Numbered from the stretch's first letter, positions 9,541 to 18,150 are shown. The stretch: DNA of 64,000 bases from Jiangella alba (GCF_900106035.1 NZ_FNUC01000003.1:372001-436000), one strand, 5' to 3'. Notes: generated by a model not told the origin, from the letters alone. A program made the numbers and translations.

Positions 9541-10110
9541 CTAACCGCGGTTCCGCTCGAACAGGGTGATCAGGACGCCCTCGCCGACGGTCCGCGACTC
9601 GGTGAGCCGCCACCGCGTGCGGTCGGTGGTCTCGCCGAACAGCCGGCGGCCGTGGCCGAGCAGCACCGGGTACGTCATCAGGTGCAGCTCGTCGACGAGG
9701 TCGTGCTCGAGCAGCTCCTGCGCCAGCCGGATGCTGCCGGCCACCTGCAGTTCGCCGTCGACCTCGTCCTTGAGCTTCGCCACCTGGGTGGCGATGTCGC
9801 CGCTGATGACCTGCGTGTTGTTCCACGTCGGCTCGGTCAGCGTCGACGACACGACGTACTTGCGCATGCCGTTGTACTTGTCGGCGAGCTCGCCCTCCTC
9901 CTGCGGCCAGGCGGCGGCGAACCCGTCGTAGGTCACACGGCCGAGCAGCAGCGCCTCGGCGCCGAGCGCCTCGTCGACCTTGAACTGCTCGCCCTCCTCG
10001 CCGCTGTCGAAGTCGAAGCTCCAGGCCTCGTACTTGAAGTCCTCGCCGCCGCCCGGCGACTGCACGACGCCGTCGAGGCTGCTGAACTCCGTCACGACGA
10101 TGCGTCCCAT
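9541..10110 (-). CDS. dihydrofolate reductase family protein (RibD C-terminal type)
   Basis: 189 residues. The opening MGRIVVTEFSSLDGVVQ and the middle LLGRVTYDGFAAAWP match the DHFR-like/RibD C-terminal reductase family common in actinobacteria; LAGS-like GSIRLAQELLEHDLVDELHL and YPVLLGHGRRLF close the nucleotide fold. NAD(P)H-dependent reduction is inferred; it is not a housekeeping DHFR. Its ATG is one base after the stop of the hydrolase gene (TGACATG), so the genes are translationally coupled. Confidence 0.85.
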   Translation of the reverse strand: MGRIVVTEFSSLDGVVQSPGGGEDFKYEAWSFDFDSGEEGEQFKVDEALGAEALLLGRVTYDGFAAAWPQEEGELADKYNGMRKYVVSSTLTEPTWNNTQVISGDIATQVAKLKDEVDGELQVAGSIRLAQELLEHDLVDELHLMTYPVLLGHGRRLFGETTDRTRWRLTESRTVGEGVLITLFERNRG

Positions 10111-10111
10111 G

Positions 10112-10921
10112 TCAGGCCCCCTCGACGAACGCGCGCAGGGCCGGCGCCAGCACCTCGGGGGTGGTGGCGTGGTTCTCGCCCGGCACCGGCTGCAGCGTGG
10201 CCGTCGGCAGCAGCTCGGCCACCGCACGCGGGCCGGGGATCAGCGCCGGCCACGTGTCGATGCCGTGCATGACCAGCACGGGGACGTCGACGGACGTCCA
10301 CCGGTCGGCCGGCAGCGGGTTGCCGGACATTGTCGTGCCCATGATGCGGCCGTCGTAGGCGATGGTCGGCGCGATGCCGAGCATGACCGGCCAGAAGTCG
10401 CTGTGCCGCATACCCTCCACGGCCTCGGGCGGCATGCCGGCGGCGGCTGTCATGAACAGCTCGACGGCGTCGCCGGGCCGGCCGGCCGCGTTGGCGGCGT
10501 CGAGACGCTCGACGTAGTCGGACGGCAGCGGCGGGCGGACGTCGTCGACGACGAACGGCGGTTCGAACGCGGCGACGTGGCTGACCGGCACCAGGCCGGA
10601 CGCGGCTGCGTCGAGCGCCAGCACACCCCCGGACGACCAGCCGAACAGCACGGCCGGGCCGCCGCCGGTGGCGTCGACCAGCGCGGCGAGGTCCTCGATC
10701 TCGCGCTCGATGGCGTACGGGGCGGTGTCGGTGCTGTTGCCGCGGCCGCGGCGGTCGTAGGTGACGGTGCGGAATCCGTCGGCCAGCAGCTTGCCGGTCT
10801 CGGCGTTCAGCGGGTTGATCGCGGGGTAGCCGGTGGCGCCGTCGATCATGATCAGCGTCCGGCCCTCGCCGTAGGTGTCGAACGCGATGGTGGTGCCGTC
10901 CTTGGAAGTGACCGTGCTCAT
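10112..10921 (-). CDS. alpha/beta hydrolase
   Basis: Soluble hydrolase of 269 residues. The nucleophile elbow GWSSG follows strand 5 (AVLFGWSSGG), the DRRGRGNS segment contains the usual lid-side Arg, and the C-terminal GENHATTP has the catalytic His. The nearest families are non-heme haloperoxidase-like and carboxylesterases; the substrate is unknown. It is the first gene of a three-gene operon transcribed away from a TetR gene, with a shared 102-base gap holding a large palindrome. Repression by that TetR protein with relief by a small ligand is the simplest model. Confidence 0.87.
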   Translation of the reverse strand: MSTVTSKDGTTIAFDTYGEGRTLIMIDGATGYPAINPLNAETGKLLADGFRTVTYDRRGRGNSTDTAPYAIEREIEDLAALVDATGGGPAVLFGWSSGGVLALDAAASGLVPVSHVAAFEPPFVVDDVRPPLPSDYVERLDAANAAGRPGDAVELFMTAAAGMPPEAVEGMRHSDFWPVMLGIAPTIAYDGRIMGTTMSGNPLPADRWTSVDVPVLVMHGIDTWPALIPGPRAVAELLPTATLQPVPGENHATTPEVLAPALRAFVEGA

Positions 10922-10954
10922 CTCGTGCTCCCGAATCTCGTGGTGGCTTGGAAC

Positions 10955-10992
10955 TAGACGGTACAGTACTCACACGAGTACGGAACTGTCTA
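10955..10992. promoter_or_regulatory. 38-bp palindromic operator between TetR gene and hydrolase operon
   Basis: Arms TAGACGGTACAGTACTC and GAGTACGGAACTGTCTA flank ACAC; 14 of 17 positions pair. It lies midway between the two divergent starts (10921 and 11024). That position and length fit the double-dimer operators of TetR proteins. Confidence 0.7.
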
Positions 10993-11023
10993 GTACTCTC
11001 TGATGCGGGAGTGAGGAGAAGGC

Positions 11024-11659
11024 ATGGTTCTCGAGGACGTTGAGGAAGGCCGCACGGCACGCAAGCGGCGAGCCATCGTCGAGGCGGCCACGGAGGTGTT
11101 CCTCCAGCACGGCTACATCGGCGCCAGCATGGACCAGGTGGCGGCGAAGGCCGCGGTCTCCAAGCAGACCGTCTACAAGCAGTTCGCCGACAAGGAGCAC
11201 CTGTTCGCCGAGATCATCGCCGGGCGCACCGACACCCTCGGCGACCGGCTGGCCGCCGTGTACGCGACGCTCGACGACGCCACCGACGTGCGCACCGCCG
11301 TGCGCGACGTCGGGCGGCAACTGCTGCGGAGCCTCAGCCGGCCCGAGGTGCTGCAGCTGCGCCGACTGGTCATCGCCGAGGCCGACCGCTTCCCCGACGT
11401 CTCCGGCACCTGGTGGGAGCGCGCCTTCCACCCGTCGCTGGTGCTGCTCGGCGACGCGCTGGAGCGCATGTCCGCGCGCGGCCTGCTGCGCGAGCTCGAC
11501 GACCCCACCCTGGCGGCGTACCACCTCGCCGGACTGGTCATGTACAAGCCGATGAACCGGATGATGTTCGCCGGCACCGCCGCCGTGCCGCCGCCCGACG
11601 AGCTGGACGTGCTGGCCGAGCGCGCCGCCGACGTGTTCGTCGCCGCGTACGGACGGTGA
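11024..11659 (+). CDS. TetR/AcrR family transcriptional regulator
   Basis: 211 residues. An N-terminal helix-turn-helix at about residues 14-60 (ATEVFLQHGYIGASMDQVA..A.VSKQTVYKQF..KEHLF) is a classic TetR domain; the C-terminal part fits the TetR_C (AefR-like) ligand domain. Start ATG at 11024 has AGGAGA upstream. It probably represses itself and the divergent hydrolase/DHFR-like/NTF2 operon through the palindrome between them. The following kinase-like gene overlaps its stop by GTGA. Confidence 0.92.
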   Translation: MVLEDVEEGRTARKRRAIVEAATEVFLQHGYIGASMDQVAAKAAVSKQTVYKQFADKEHLFAEIIAGRTDTLGDRLAAVYATLDDATDVRTAVRDVGRQLLRSLSRPEVLQLRRLVIAEADRFPDVSGTWWERAFHPSLVLLGDALERMSARGLLRELDDPTLAAYHLAGLVMYKPMNRMMFAGTAAVPPPDELDVLAERAADVFVAAYGR

Positions 11660-12186
11660 CGCCGCGGCTGATCGTGCTCAACGGCCCGCCGGCGGCCGGC
11701 AAGTCGACGCTGGCCCTGCGCTACGCCGCCGATCACCCGCTGACCCTGAATCTCGACGTCGACCGGGTCCGCGACCTCATCGGCGGCTGGCGCGACGACC
11801 CCGGCGCCGCGGGGCTGCTGGCTCGCGCGGTCGCCGTCGCCGCGGCGCGCACCCACCTGCGGGCCGGCCACGACGTCGTCGTTCCTCAGCTCGTGGCCCG
11901 GCCCGGGTTCCTGGAGGAGCTCGAGGCGGTGGCGGCGCAGGCCGGGGCGGCGTTCCACGAACTGGTGCTGACCGACGACCGGGCGGCTGTACTACGACGG
12001 TTCGCCGATCGTGCTGGTACGGCTCCCGGCGCACCGCAGGACGAGCCGGACGAGGTCGCGGCCCTGTACGACCGGCTGACGGCCTACGTGGCGCGGCGGC
12101 CACGCGCCGTCGCCGTCCCGGCCCCCACCGGCGCCGTCGACGAGACGTACCGCCGGGTGCTCGCCCTGCTCGGCGCCGAGGTCTGA
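11656..12186 (+). CDS. P-loop AAA/zeta-toxin-like kinase
   Basis: 176 residues. The Walker A motif GPPAAGKST sits at about residues 8-16, then LDVDRVRDLIGGW fits the acidic substrate region of small P-loop kinases (chloramphenicol phosphotransferase-like/zeta-like). A metabolite kinase or detoxifying phosphotransferase is likely; the substrate is unknown. GTG at 11656 is chosen because the frame opens exactly at the P-loop strand and overlaps the TetR stop by four bases, so both are coexpressed. No antitoxin partner is seen. Confidence 0.75.
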   Translation: MTPRLIVLNGPPAAGKSTLALRYAADHPLTLNLDVDRVRDLIGGWRDDPGAAGLLARAVAVAAARTHLRAGHDVVVPQLVARPGFLEELEAVAAQAGAAFHELVLTDDRAAVLRRFADRAGTAPGAPQDEPDEVAALYDRLTAYVARRPRAVAVPAPTGAVDETYRRVLALLGAEV

Positions 12187-12217
12187 CGAGGTCTGACGAG
12201 GCGCGCCTGGTGGGTCG

Positions 12218-12600
12218 GCTGTGCTGGATCGGCTGGCGGGTTGTGCCGGTACGGCTGCCGTGGCTGGGCCGTGGTCTGAGGGGTACCGGTTGGGTCGCCG
12301 CTGTGCTGGATCGGCTGGCGGGCCGTGCCGGTACGGCTCCCGTGGCCGGGCCGTGGTCTGAGGGGTACCGGTTGGGTCGCCGCTGTGCTGGATCGGCTTG
12401 CGGGTCGTGCCGGTACGGCTGCCGCGGCCGGGCCCTGGTTCGAGGGCGCGCCGGTCGGGTCGCCGCTGTGCTGGATCGGCTTGCGGGTCGTGCCGGTACG
12501 GCTCCCGCGGCCGGGCCCTGGTCCGAGGGGTACCGGTCGAGTCGCCGCTGTGCTGGATCGGCTCGCGGGCCGTGCCAGTACCGCTGCCGTGGCCGGGCCC
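12218..12600. repeat. minisatellite, five copies of an 82-bp unit
   Basis: The anchor GCTGTGCTGGATCGGCT recurs at 12218, 12300, 12382, 12465 and 12547, giving periods of 82, 82, 83 and 82; the last copy is cut short. Copies differ by scattered substitutions. The unit is not a multiple of three, and lies between two convergent genes, so I treat it as noncoding. It fills most of the 497-base gap 12187-12683. Confidence 0.85.
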
Positions 12601-12603
12601 GAT

Positions 12604-12648
12604 CGAGGTGCGCCGGCCCGGGCTGCGGTCCCGGGCCGGCGCACCTCG
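12604..12648. terminator. strong bidirectional hairpin terminator
   Basis: A perfect 19-bp stem (12604-12622 with 12630-12648) closes a seven-base loop. It lies between the 3' ends of the kinase-like gene and the GH127 gene and can serve both. Confidence 0.8.
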
Positions 12649-12683
12649 CTGCGGACGGGCCTCTCGGCCCGCGGCGGGCGGCG

Positions 12684-15600
12684 TCAGCCGGCCCGCAGAT
12701 CCTTCTGCGCCTGAGCCGCGGCGACGAGGACGTCCTGGCGCTCGCGGCGGGTGAACCGGCCGGCCGCCTGCCACTGCGACGACACCTCTTCGACGCGGCG
12801 GACGAACAGGCCGTGGCTGGCGAACGGCGCGGCCGCCCAGACCTTGTCGAGGAAGCTGTCGCCGTCGTCGTCGCGGGCCTCGTTCGAGACACCCGAGTCG
12901 ACGGAGCCGAACACGACCTTCGGCTCCACCCGCTTGTAGTACACGTGGTGCGCGTCGTTGATGCCGACGTACAGCGGGCGCAGCGTGTGCTCGTGCGTGG
13001 CGAAGAAGTTCGGCTCGTCCAGCGACTCGACGGCCGCCGCCAGATCGCCGTCGAGCTTGAGCGACGGGTAGAACGTGAACTGCCGCCAGTCCCGCGACCG
13101 GTTCAGCGCCGGCAGCACCAGCGGGCCGTGGAAGATGCTCTCGACCGCCGGGTCGTCCAGTGCGCGCTCGGTGTGCAGGCCGAACGGCATCGCGACGTCG
13201 ATGCGGTCGCCCGGCGCCCACGTCCGGTCCAGCGTCAGGTACGTCCCCGGCTCGGCCGCGGCGTCGACGGCGGCGCCGTTCACCGTCACCGTGAAGCCGC
13301 GCCGCGCCCAGACCGGCACCCGCAGCTTGACCGCGAGCGGGCCGCTGCCGTCGACCGTGATCGAGGTCGACTCCTGCCGCGGGAAGTCCGTCACCTGCGT
13401 GACGGTGAACCCCTTCTCCGCCCAGTCCAGTGTTGACGCGATGTACAGATTGACGTACAGAGTTGAGGCGTCCGCCGACTGCGCGTAGATCGTCTCCTGG
13501 TACTTCGTGTGGTTCTCCATGCCGGTGCCGCCGCAGCAGGTGCCGTTGTTGCCGAAGCCGCGGGTGGCGCCCGGGTGGGCCGGCAGGAAGTACGTCACCT
13601 GCGGGTCGCTGGCGCTGTCGTTGTCGCGACGCGAGCCGAGGATGTGGTTCGTCAGGCCGCGCTCGTAGTAGTCCATGTACGCCGGGTCGGGGTTGTGGAA
13701 GTACAGGTTCCGGGTCAGCTTCAGCAGGTTGTACGACGAGCAGGTCTCGCCGCCGCCGCTGGTCGTCCCCGCCGTCGCGGCCTGGTAGTGCAGCGACTCG
13801 GAGATGTCGCCGCGCGGCTGGAACAGCTCCGGGTTGGTGTTCTCGGGCCGCCCGGGTGCGGCGCCGTACTGGCCGCCGGCCGCGCCGTGACTGAACATCC
13901 GGTGCGGGATGATCATGTGCCAGAAGTTGTCCGCCGCGGTGAAGTACTCGGCGTTGGCCTCGGTGTCCTGCTCGTAGATGCGCAGGTAGCCGGTGAACTG
14001 CGGCACGTGCTGGTTGACGTGGATGCCGGTGAGCACGTCGCGGTCCTCGAGCGCCGCCGGGAACACCGTCCGCCGGTTGTCGAACGCCTTCGCCGCGGCC
14101 AGGTGGTTGGCGCTGCGCTCCGGGTCGGTGTCGATGGCGGCCAGGTGGGCGAGGTTCTCGTTCGAGCCGCCGAACTCGCCGGCGATGTGCAGCGACCACA
14201 TGCGGTTGAGGTTCTCGCGCGGCACCCGCGACAGGCGGCTGTGCACCCAGTCGCCCATCTTCGTGACGATCTCCAGCGCCCGCTCGCTGCCAGCCAGGTG
14301 GTACGCGTCGATGAGGCCGCGCATGATCTTGTGCAGCGTGTAGTACGGCGCCCAGATGCCGGTGCCGCTGTAGGTGGTGAACTCCTCGAGCCGGATGAAC
14401 TGCGCCTCGGTGTACGCCGACAGGAAGCCCGGGTGCCGGCGCCCGTCCGTCGCGCCGAGGAACTCGCCGTGGCGGCCACGTCCGGACGAGTCGGTGACCA
14501 CCGGGCCGGGCGCTTCGTCGAAGCGGTACCAGGCGACGTCGGCGCTCGCCGACGCCGGATCGGCGGCGACGGCCGCCACCTCGGCGGCGTCGAGGCCGCG
14601 GCCGAAGATTTGGAACTCGTCCATCAGGCCGTTCAGGAACTTGATGTTGACCTGCGGGAACTGGGCCCGCCCGAGCCAGTTGGCCGGCGTGCTGCCCAGG
14701 TCGGACGGCGACAGCGTCAGCTCGCCGCTGCCCGCCGCGACCCCGTTGACGTAGAGGGTGCCGGTGCTGCCGGACTTGACGATCGCGACGTGCGCCCACT
14801 GGCCCGCCGTCAGCGCCGTCGTCGCCTGGACGCGCTGCTCCGCCGCCGCGCCGCCGGTCGTGATGGCGAACCGCGGGCCGGTGTCGTTGTGCACCGTCAG
14901 GTACATCCGCGACAGCGAGTCCGACGCGGCGTCGCCCGGGTGGCCGAAGTCGAACACGCGGGCGTTGTCGTCGCGCACGGCCGACTTCACCCACGCGGCG
15001 ACGGTGAAGTCGGTCAGGCCGCTGACGATGCCCTCCGGCAGCCGGATGAAGTCGGCGTCGCCGGTGATGTGGCCGTTCGGGGTGCCGGTGAACCGGATCG
15101 CCGTCCCGTGCCGCCCCTCGACCCTGGGCGTGGGCCGGGCCGCCAGCGCCGCGAACGCGTCCTGGCACTCGCCCAGCGCCTCGACCATGTAGTCGAGCTT
15201 GTCCTTGAAGATCTGCTCACCGGTCGACGCCCACGACTGCGCCAGCAGCGTCAGGAAGTGCCCGCTGAAGTGGCCGCGCAGGTTGCCGTCGGGCGACTCC
15301 CAGCTGCCGATCGGGTTCACGCCCTTGTGGTCCAGTCCGGCCGTGACGCGGAAGCTGCGCAGCATGCGGTCCGGCCCGCGCTGGTCGTCGCGCACGCCGT
15401 TGACGACGCTCGGGCCGTACTCGCGGGCGTAGTTGAGCAGCCGGTTCCGCTTCTCCTTGAAGACGCTGTCGCCGAGGGTCACCTGGCTCAGCGTGAACGG
15501 GCGCACCTGCCAGCTGTCGGCGATCGGGAGGTTTGGCTGGCTGGCCGCCGCGTTGGCCGCGGTTGCCGCGGAGGCGCTGCCGGGCGCGGCACCGGCGCTG

Positions 15601-15686
15601 CCGGCCGCCATGGTGCCGACGGCCGGTGCCGCGGCCGCCAGGGCCCCCAGGCGGATAACGGTGCGCCGGGACAGGTCCTTGTTCAT
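12684..15686 (-). CDS. secreted GH127 beta-L-arabinofuranosidase with inserted LamG-like domain
   Basis: Predicted Tat-exported glycoside hydrolase of 1000 residues (twin arginine SRRTVIRLG, signal end near AGSAGA). Its (alpha/alpha)6-barrel part matches family GH127 (DUF1680). The metal/catalytic residues of the family are seen: Glu647 and Cys649 in GETC and the Cys717-Cys718 pair in TCCGGTGMEN. Known members cleave beta-1,2-L-arabinofuranosyl disaccharide on hydroxyproline-linked sugar of plant extensins. Residues about 184-409 are a concanavalin-A/LamG-like insertion (FTVAAWVKS, GTLYVNGVA, GLMDEFQIF), probably sugar-binding; this makes it longer than the single-domain enzymes. ATG at 15686 has GGAGAA upstream. 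The upstream LacI-type operator suggests sugar control. It lies beside hydroxyproline genes, which strengthens the extensin reading. Confidence 0.85.
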   Translation of the reverse strand: MNKDLSRRTVIRLGALAAAAPAVGTMAAGSAGAAPGSASAATAANAAASQPNLPIADSWQVRPFTLSQVTLGDSVFKEKRNRLLNYAREYGPSVVNGVRDDQRGPDRMLRSFRVTAGLDHKGVNPIGSWESPDGNLRGHFSGHFLTLLAQSWASTGEQIFKDKLDYMVEALGECQDAFAALAARPTPRVEGRHGTAIRFTGTPNGHITGDADFIRLPEGIVSGLTDFTVAAWVKSAVRDDNARVFDFGHPGDAASDSLSRMYLTVHNDTGPRFAITTGGAAAEQRVQATTALTAGQWAHVAIVKSGSTGTLYVNGVAAGSGELTLSPSDLGSTPANWLGRAQFPQVNIKFLNGLMDEFQIFGRGLDAAEVAAVAADPASASADVAWYRFDEAPGPVVTDSSGRGRHGEFLGATDGRRHPGFLSAYTEAQFIRLEEFTTYSGTGIWAPYYTLHKIMRGLIDAYHLAGSERALEIVTKMGDWVHSRLSRVPRENLNRMWSLHIAGEFGGSNENLAHLAAIDTDPERSANHLAAAKAFDNRRTVFPAALEDRDVLTGIHVNQHVPQFTGYLRIYEQDTEANAEYFTAADNFWHMIIPHRMFSHGAAGGQYGAAPGRPENTNPELFQPRGDISESLHYQAATAGTTSGGGETCSSYNLLKLTRNLYFHNPDPAYMDYYERGLTNHILGSRRDNDSASDPQVTYFLPAHPGATRGFGNNGTCCGGTGMENHTKYQETIYAQSADASTLYVNLYIASTLDWAEKGFTVTQVTDFPRQESTSITVDGSGPLAVKLRVPVWARRGFTVTVNGAAVDAAAEPGTYLTLDRTWAPGDRIDVAMPFGLHTERALDDPAVESIFHGPLVLPALNRSRDWRQFTFYPSLKLDGDLAAAVESLDEPNFFATHEHTLRPLYVGINDAHHVYYKRVEPKVVFGSVDSGVSNEARDDDGDSFLDKVWAAAPFASHGLFVRRVEEVSSQWQAAGRFTRRERQDVLVAAAQAQKDLRAG

Positions 15687-15746
15687 GTGGTTCTCCTTGT
15701 CCGGGGAAATGCGGAGTCCGACGGGGTTCGGAGTCGTTCCGAGCGA

Positions 15747-15768
15747 ACGCTGTTAGCGGTAACAGCGT
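15747..15768. promoter_or_regulatory. LacI-family operator upstream of GH127
   Basis: Perfect 9-bp arms ACGCTGTTA and TAACAGCGT flank GCGG. The core TGTTAGCGGTAACA is one base off the TGTTAGCGCTAACA type bound by many actinobacterial LacI regulators of sugar genes. It is 61 bases upstream of the GH127 ATG. No LacI gene is in the window. Confidence 0.7.
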
Positions 15769-15928
15769 GGAAAGATGTGACATGGTACTGACCGGACGAA
15801 ACGGGCGTCAAGGGTGGCCGGCGACTGCCGCGGCGGCGGCGACCTCGGCGGCTCGGGGTTCGCTCGCGTGTCGCCGGCGCACCGAGCCGAGGGGTCGCCG
15901 GTGGTGTGCCGGCTGCTGCGGGTTCGGG

Positions 15929-16168
15929 TGCGGTGCTGGGCGACGGCACGGGCGGGACGGGGCGCGGGGCGGCGACTGGGCAGTGAGGGGTGGGGTGGTG
16001 CCCGAGCGGTGCGGGCGGGAAGGGGCGTCCGGGGTGCGGCCGAGAGCGGCGCGTCGCCAAGGGTGGAGCCGGGCGTGGGGTGGCGGCCGAGAACGGCGCG
16101 GGCGGGACTGGGCGCGGGACTGGGCGCGGGGGGTGGTGACCGAGAGTGGCGGGCGGGTCGGGGCGTCA
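15929..16168 (+). repeat. G-rich degenerate repeat tract
   Basis: Four loose copies of a pattern like GGTGnnGnCCGAG..GGCGGGCGGGACnGGGCG occur near 15929, 15995, 16078 and 16133. Runs of G on the + strand could form G-quadruplexes. No open frame in 15781-16393 has a plausible start, codon bias or domain, so I see no gene in this gap. Confidence 0.5.
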
Positions 16169-16352
16169 CAGCCGGCGCCGAGCGTCAGTGGGAAGCGGCG
16201 CCGGACGCAGCGCGAGGCCTGAGCCGCGGCCGAAGGGGGAGTCGTCCGGTGGCTCGAGGCCTCGTGCTCCGGGAGGGCCCGGGCTCCGGCGGGGTTCGTC
16301 GGCACCGCCGGTGCGGCAGCGAGCCTCTCGCCGCTGTCTGAGCTGCCGATGA

Positions 16353-16382
16353 GCCCTGGATGAGAGCCCTCTCATCCAGGGC
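16353..16382. terminator. hairpin terminator of the GntR gene
   Basis: GCCCTGGATGAG pairs with CTCATCCAGGGC around a short AGCCCT loop. It lies 12 bases past the stop of the GntR gene, at the end of the hydroxyproline block. Confidence 0.7.
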
Positions 16383-16393
16383 CCGCGCCGACG

Positions 16394-17068
16394 CTAGTCC
16401 TCGCGGCCGGCCCATTCGCGCCGGATGTGCCCGATGTGGGTGCGCATGAGCTCCTGCAGCTGCTCCGCCTCGCCGGCCTCGATGAGGTCGCACATCTGCA
16501 GGTGCTCGCGCGCGCTGGCCACGAGCCGCCCGGAGGAGGCCAGCGACGACAGGCCGTAGAGGCGGGTCTGGGCGCGCAGCTCCTGCACGATGCGGACGAG
16601 GCGCTGGTTGCCGCTGGCGGAGAGCAGCCGGACGTGGAACTCGACGTCGGCGCCGATGTAGCTGATGAGGTCGCCCGCGGCGGCGGCGTCGACGATGGCC
16701 GAGGCGAGGTTGCGCAGGTGCGCGAGCTCCTGCGCGGAGATCGACGAGACGGCCTGGGCGGCGATGGGGGGCTCGAGCAGCTCGCGGATCTGGGTGATCT
16801 GGTCGAGGTCGGTCTCCGACATGTCGGTGACCTTGAACCCCTTGTTGCGCACGACCTCGACCAGGCCCTGCTTGACGAGGTCGAGCATCGCCTCGCGGAC
16901 GGGGGTGGCGGAGATGCCGAAGCGCTCGGCCAGCCCGGGGGCGGAGTACAGCTCGCCGGGTTTCATCTCCCCGGACACGATGGCGCCACGCAAGGCGTCG
17001 GCGACCTCTTCTCTGACGCTCATCCGCCGTGCGAAGGACGGCAGAGCCAACTGCCGCAGTTCAGCCAT
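16394..17068 (-). CDS. GntR family regulator, FadR subfamily
   Basis: DNA-binding repressor of 224 residues. The N-terminal winged helix (VADALRGAIVSGEMKPGE, LAERFGISATPVREAM) is followed by an all-helical FCD ligand domain with the metal-type residues around FHVRLLSASGN and HIGHI. The start is ATG at 17068 with GGAGG eight bases upstream; the frame extends further but lacks support there. It is the last gene after the hydroxyproline enzymes on the same strand. It is the best candidate for binding the 21-bp palindromes found at 20664, 29788 and 38520. A half-site like GGTGACAT lies upstream at 17101-17108, which would allow autoregulation. Confidence 0.9.
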   Translation of the reverse strand: MAELRQLALPSFARRMSVREEVADALRGAIVSGEMKPGELYSAPGLAERFGISATPVREAMLDLVKQGLVEVVRNKGFKVTDMSETDLDQITQIRELLEPPIAAQAVSSISAQELAHLRNLASAIVDAAAAGDLISYIGADVEFHVRLLSASGNQRLVRIVQELRAQTRLYGLSSLASSGRLVASAREHLQMCDLIEAGEAEQLQELMRTHIGHIRREWAGRED

Positions 17069-17148
17069 CTGTGGTCCCTCCGGTGTTGCACGGCGGCCGA
17101 ATGTCACCGCGACGTCGCGTTGTAGCGAGATATCCCACCTCTTCAACC

Positions 17149-18150
17149 CTAAAGGAGAAAGCCCTCGGGAAAGGGATCTGCCGGGTCGAGGAAGTATTGT
17201 GCCGTTCCAGTCAGCCAAGCGCGGCCGGTGACTGTAGGTATCACCGCGGGAAGGTCTCCGACGCTCGACTCGCCGACGAGACGGCCGACGAATCGGCTGC
17301 CGATCAAGGATTCGTTGACGAAGTCGGTGTCGAGCGGCAGTTCACCGCGGGTGAAGAGCTGGGCCATACGCGCCGACGTGCCGGTGCCGCAGGGTGAGCG
17401 GTCGAACCAGCCGGGGTGGATCGCCATGGCGTGCCGGGAGTGGCGGGCGTCCGAGCCGGGGTCGACCAGCTGGACGTGGTGGCAGACGTTGATCTCCGGG
17501 TTCTCCGGGTGCACGGGGGCGTCGGCGGCGTTGATGGCGTCCATGACGGCCAGCCCGGCGGCGAGCAGTTGGTCCTTCTGGGCGACGTCGACGCGCAGGC
17601 CGAGCTGGCCGGCGTCGAGGATGGCGTAGAAGTTGCCGCCGTAGGCGAGGTCGTAGGTGACGGCGCCCCAGCCGGGGACGTCGACCTTCGCGTCGAGGCG
17701 GTCGGTGTAGGCGGGGACGTTGCGGATGGTGACGGCCTCGGCGGCGCCGTCGCGGACGGCGACCTCGCAGACCACGAGCCCGGCCGGGGTGTCCAGCCGG
17801 ATCGTCGTGACGGGCTCGGTCACCTCGACCATGCCGGTCTCGACCAGCACGGTGGCGACGCCGATGGTGCCGTGCCCGCACATCGGCAGGCACCCGGACA
17901 CCTCGATGTAGACGACCCCCCAGTCGGCGTCGGACCGGATGGGCGGCTGCAGGATCGCACCGCTCATGGCGGAGTGCCCGCGCGGCTCGAACATCAGCAG
18001 CCGCCGCAGGTGGTCGGAGTGCGTGATGAACCACTGGCGCCGCTCCTCCATGGTGGCGCCCGGGAAGGTGCCGACGCCGCCCGTCACGACGCGCGTCGGC
18101 ATTCCCTCGGTGTGCGATTCCACGGTGTGGAAGATGCGCTTGGATCGCAT
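17149..18150 (-). CDS. 4-hydroxyproline epimerase (proline racemase family)
   Basis: 333 residues, cytoplasmic. It interconverts trans-4-hydroxy-L-proline and cis-4-hydroxy-D-proline without cofactor, the first step of bacterial hydroxyproline catabolism. Both catalytic cysteines are present: MCGHGTIG near residue 90 and SPCGTGTSA near residue 255. Two cysteines argue against the dehydratase branch of this family, which has Thr in place of one Cys. The opening HTVESHTEGMPTRVV is characteristic. It lies 19 bases from the DapA-like gene and 80 bases before the GntR gene, all on one strand. True proline racemase is less likely given the neighbours. Confidence 0.9.
   Translation of the reverse strand: MRSKRIFHTVESHTEGMPTRVVTGGVGTFPGATMEERRQWFITHSDHLRRLLMFEPRGHSAMSGAILQPPIRSDADWGVVYIEVSGCLPMCGHGTIGVATVLVETGMVEVTEPVTTIRLDTPAGLVVCEVAVRDGAAEAVTIRNVPAYTDRLDAKVDVPGWGAVTYDLAYGGNFYAILDAGQLGLRVDVAQKDQLLAAGLAVMDAINAADAPVHPENPEINVCHHVQLVDPGSDARHSRHAMAIHPGWFDRSPCGTGTSARMAQLFTRGELPLDTDFVNESLIGSRFVGRLVGESSVGDLPAVIPTVTGRAWLTGTAQYFLDPADPFPEGFLL

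Noticed and set aside
12218-12600. CRISPR array
   Set aside because: Units are contiguous 82-bp tandem copies with no unique spacers and no cas genes nearby.
12210-13436. Open frame across the minisatellite into the GH127 gene
   Set aside because: The repeat period is not a multiple of three and the frame runs antisense to a well-supported enzyme.
15781-16341. Several open frames in the G-rich gap
   Set aside because: Low-complexity Arg/Gly/Ala sequence with no ribosome binding site or domain on either strand.
16394-17218. Longer GntR protein starting at 17218
   Set aside because: The extra 50 residues overlap the epimerase stop and lack similarity; ATG 17068 has GGAGG at the right distance.
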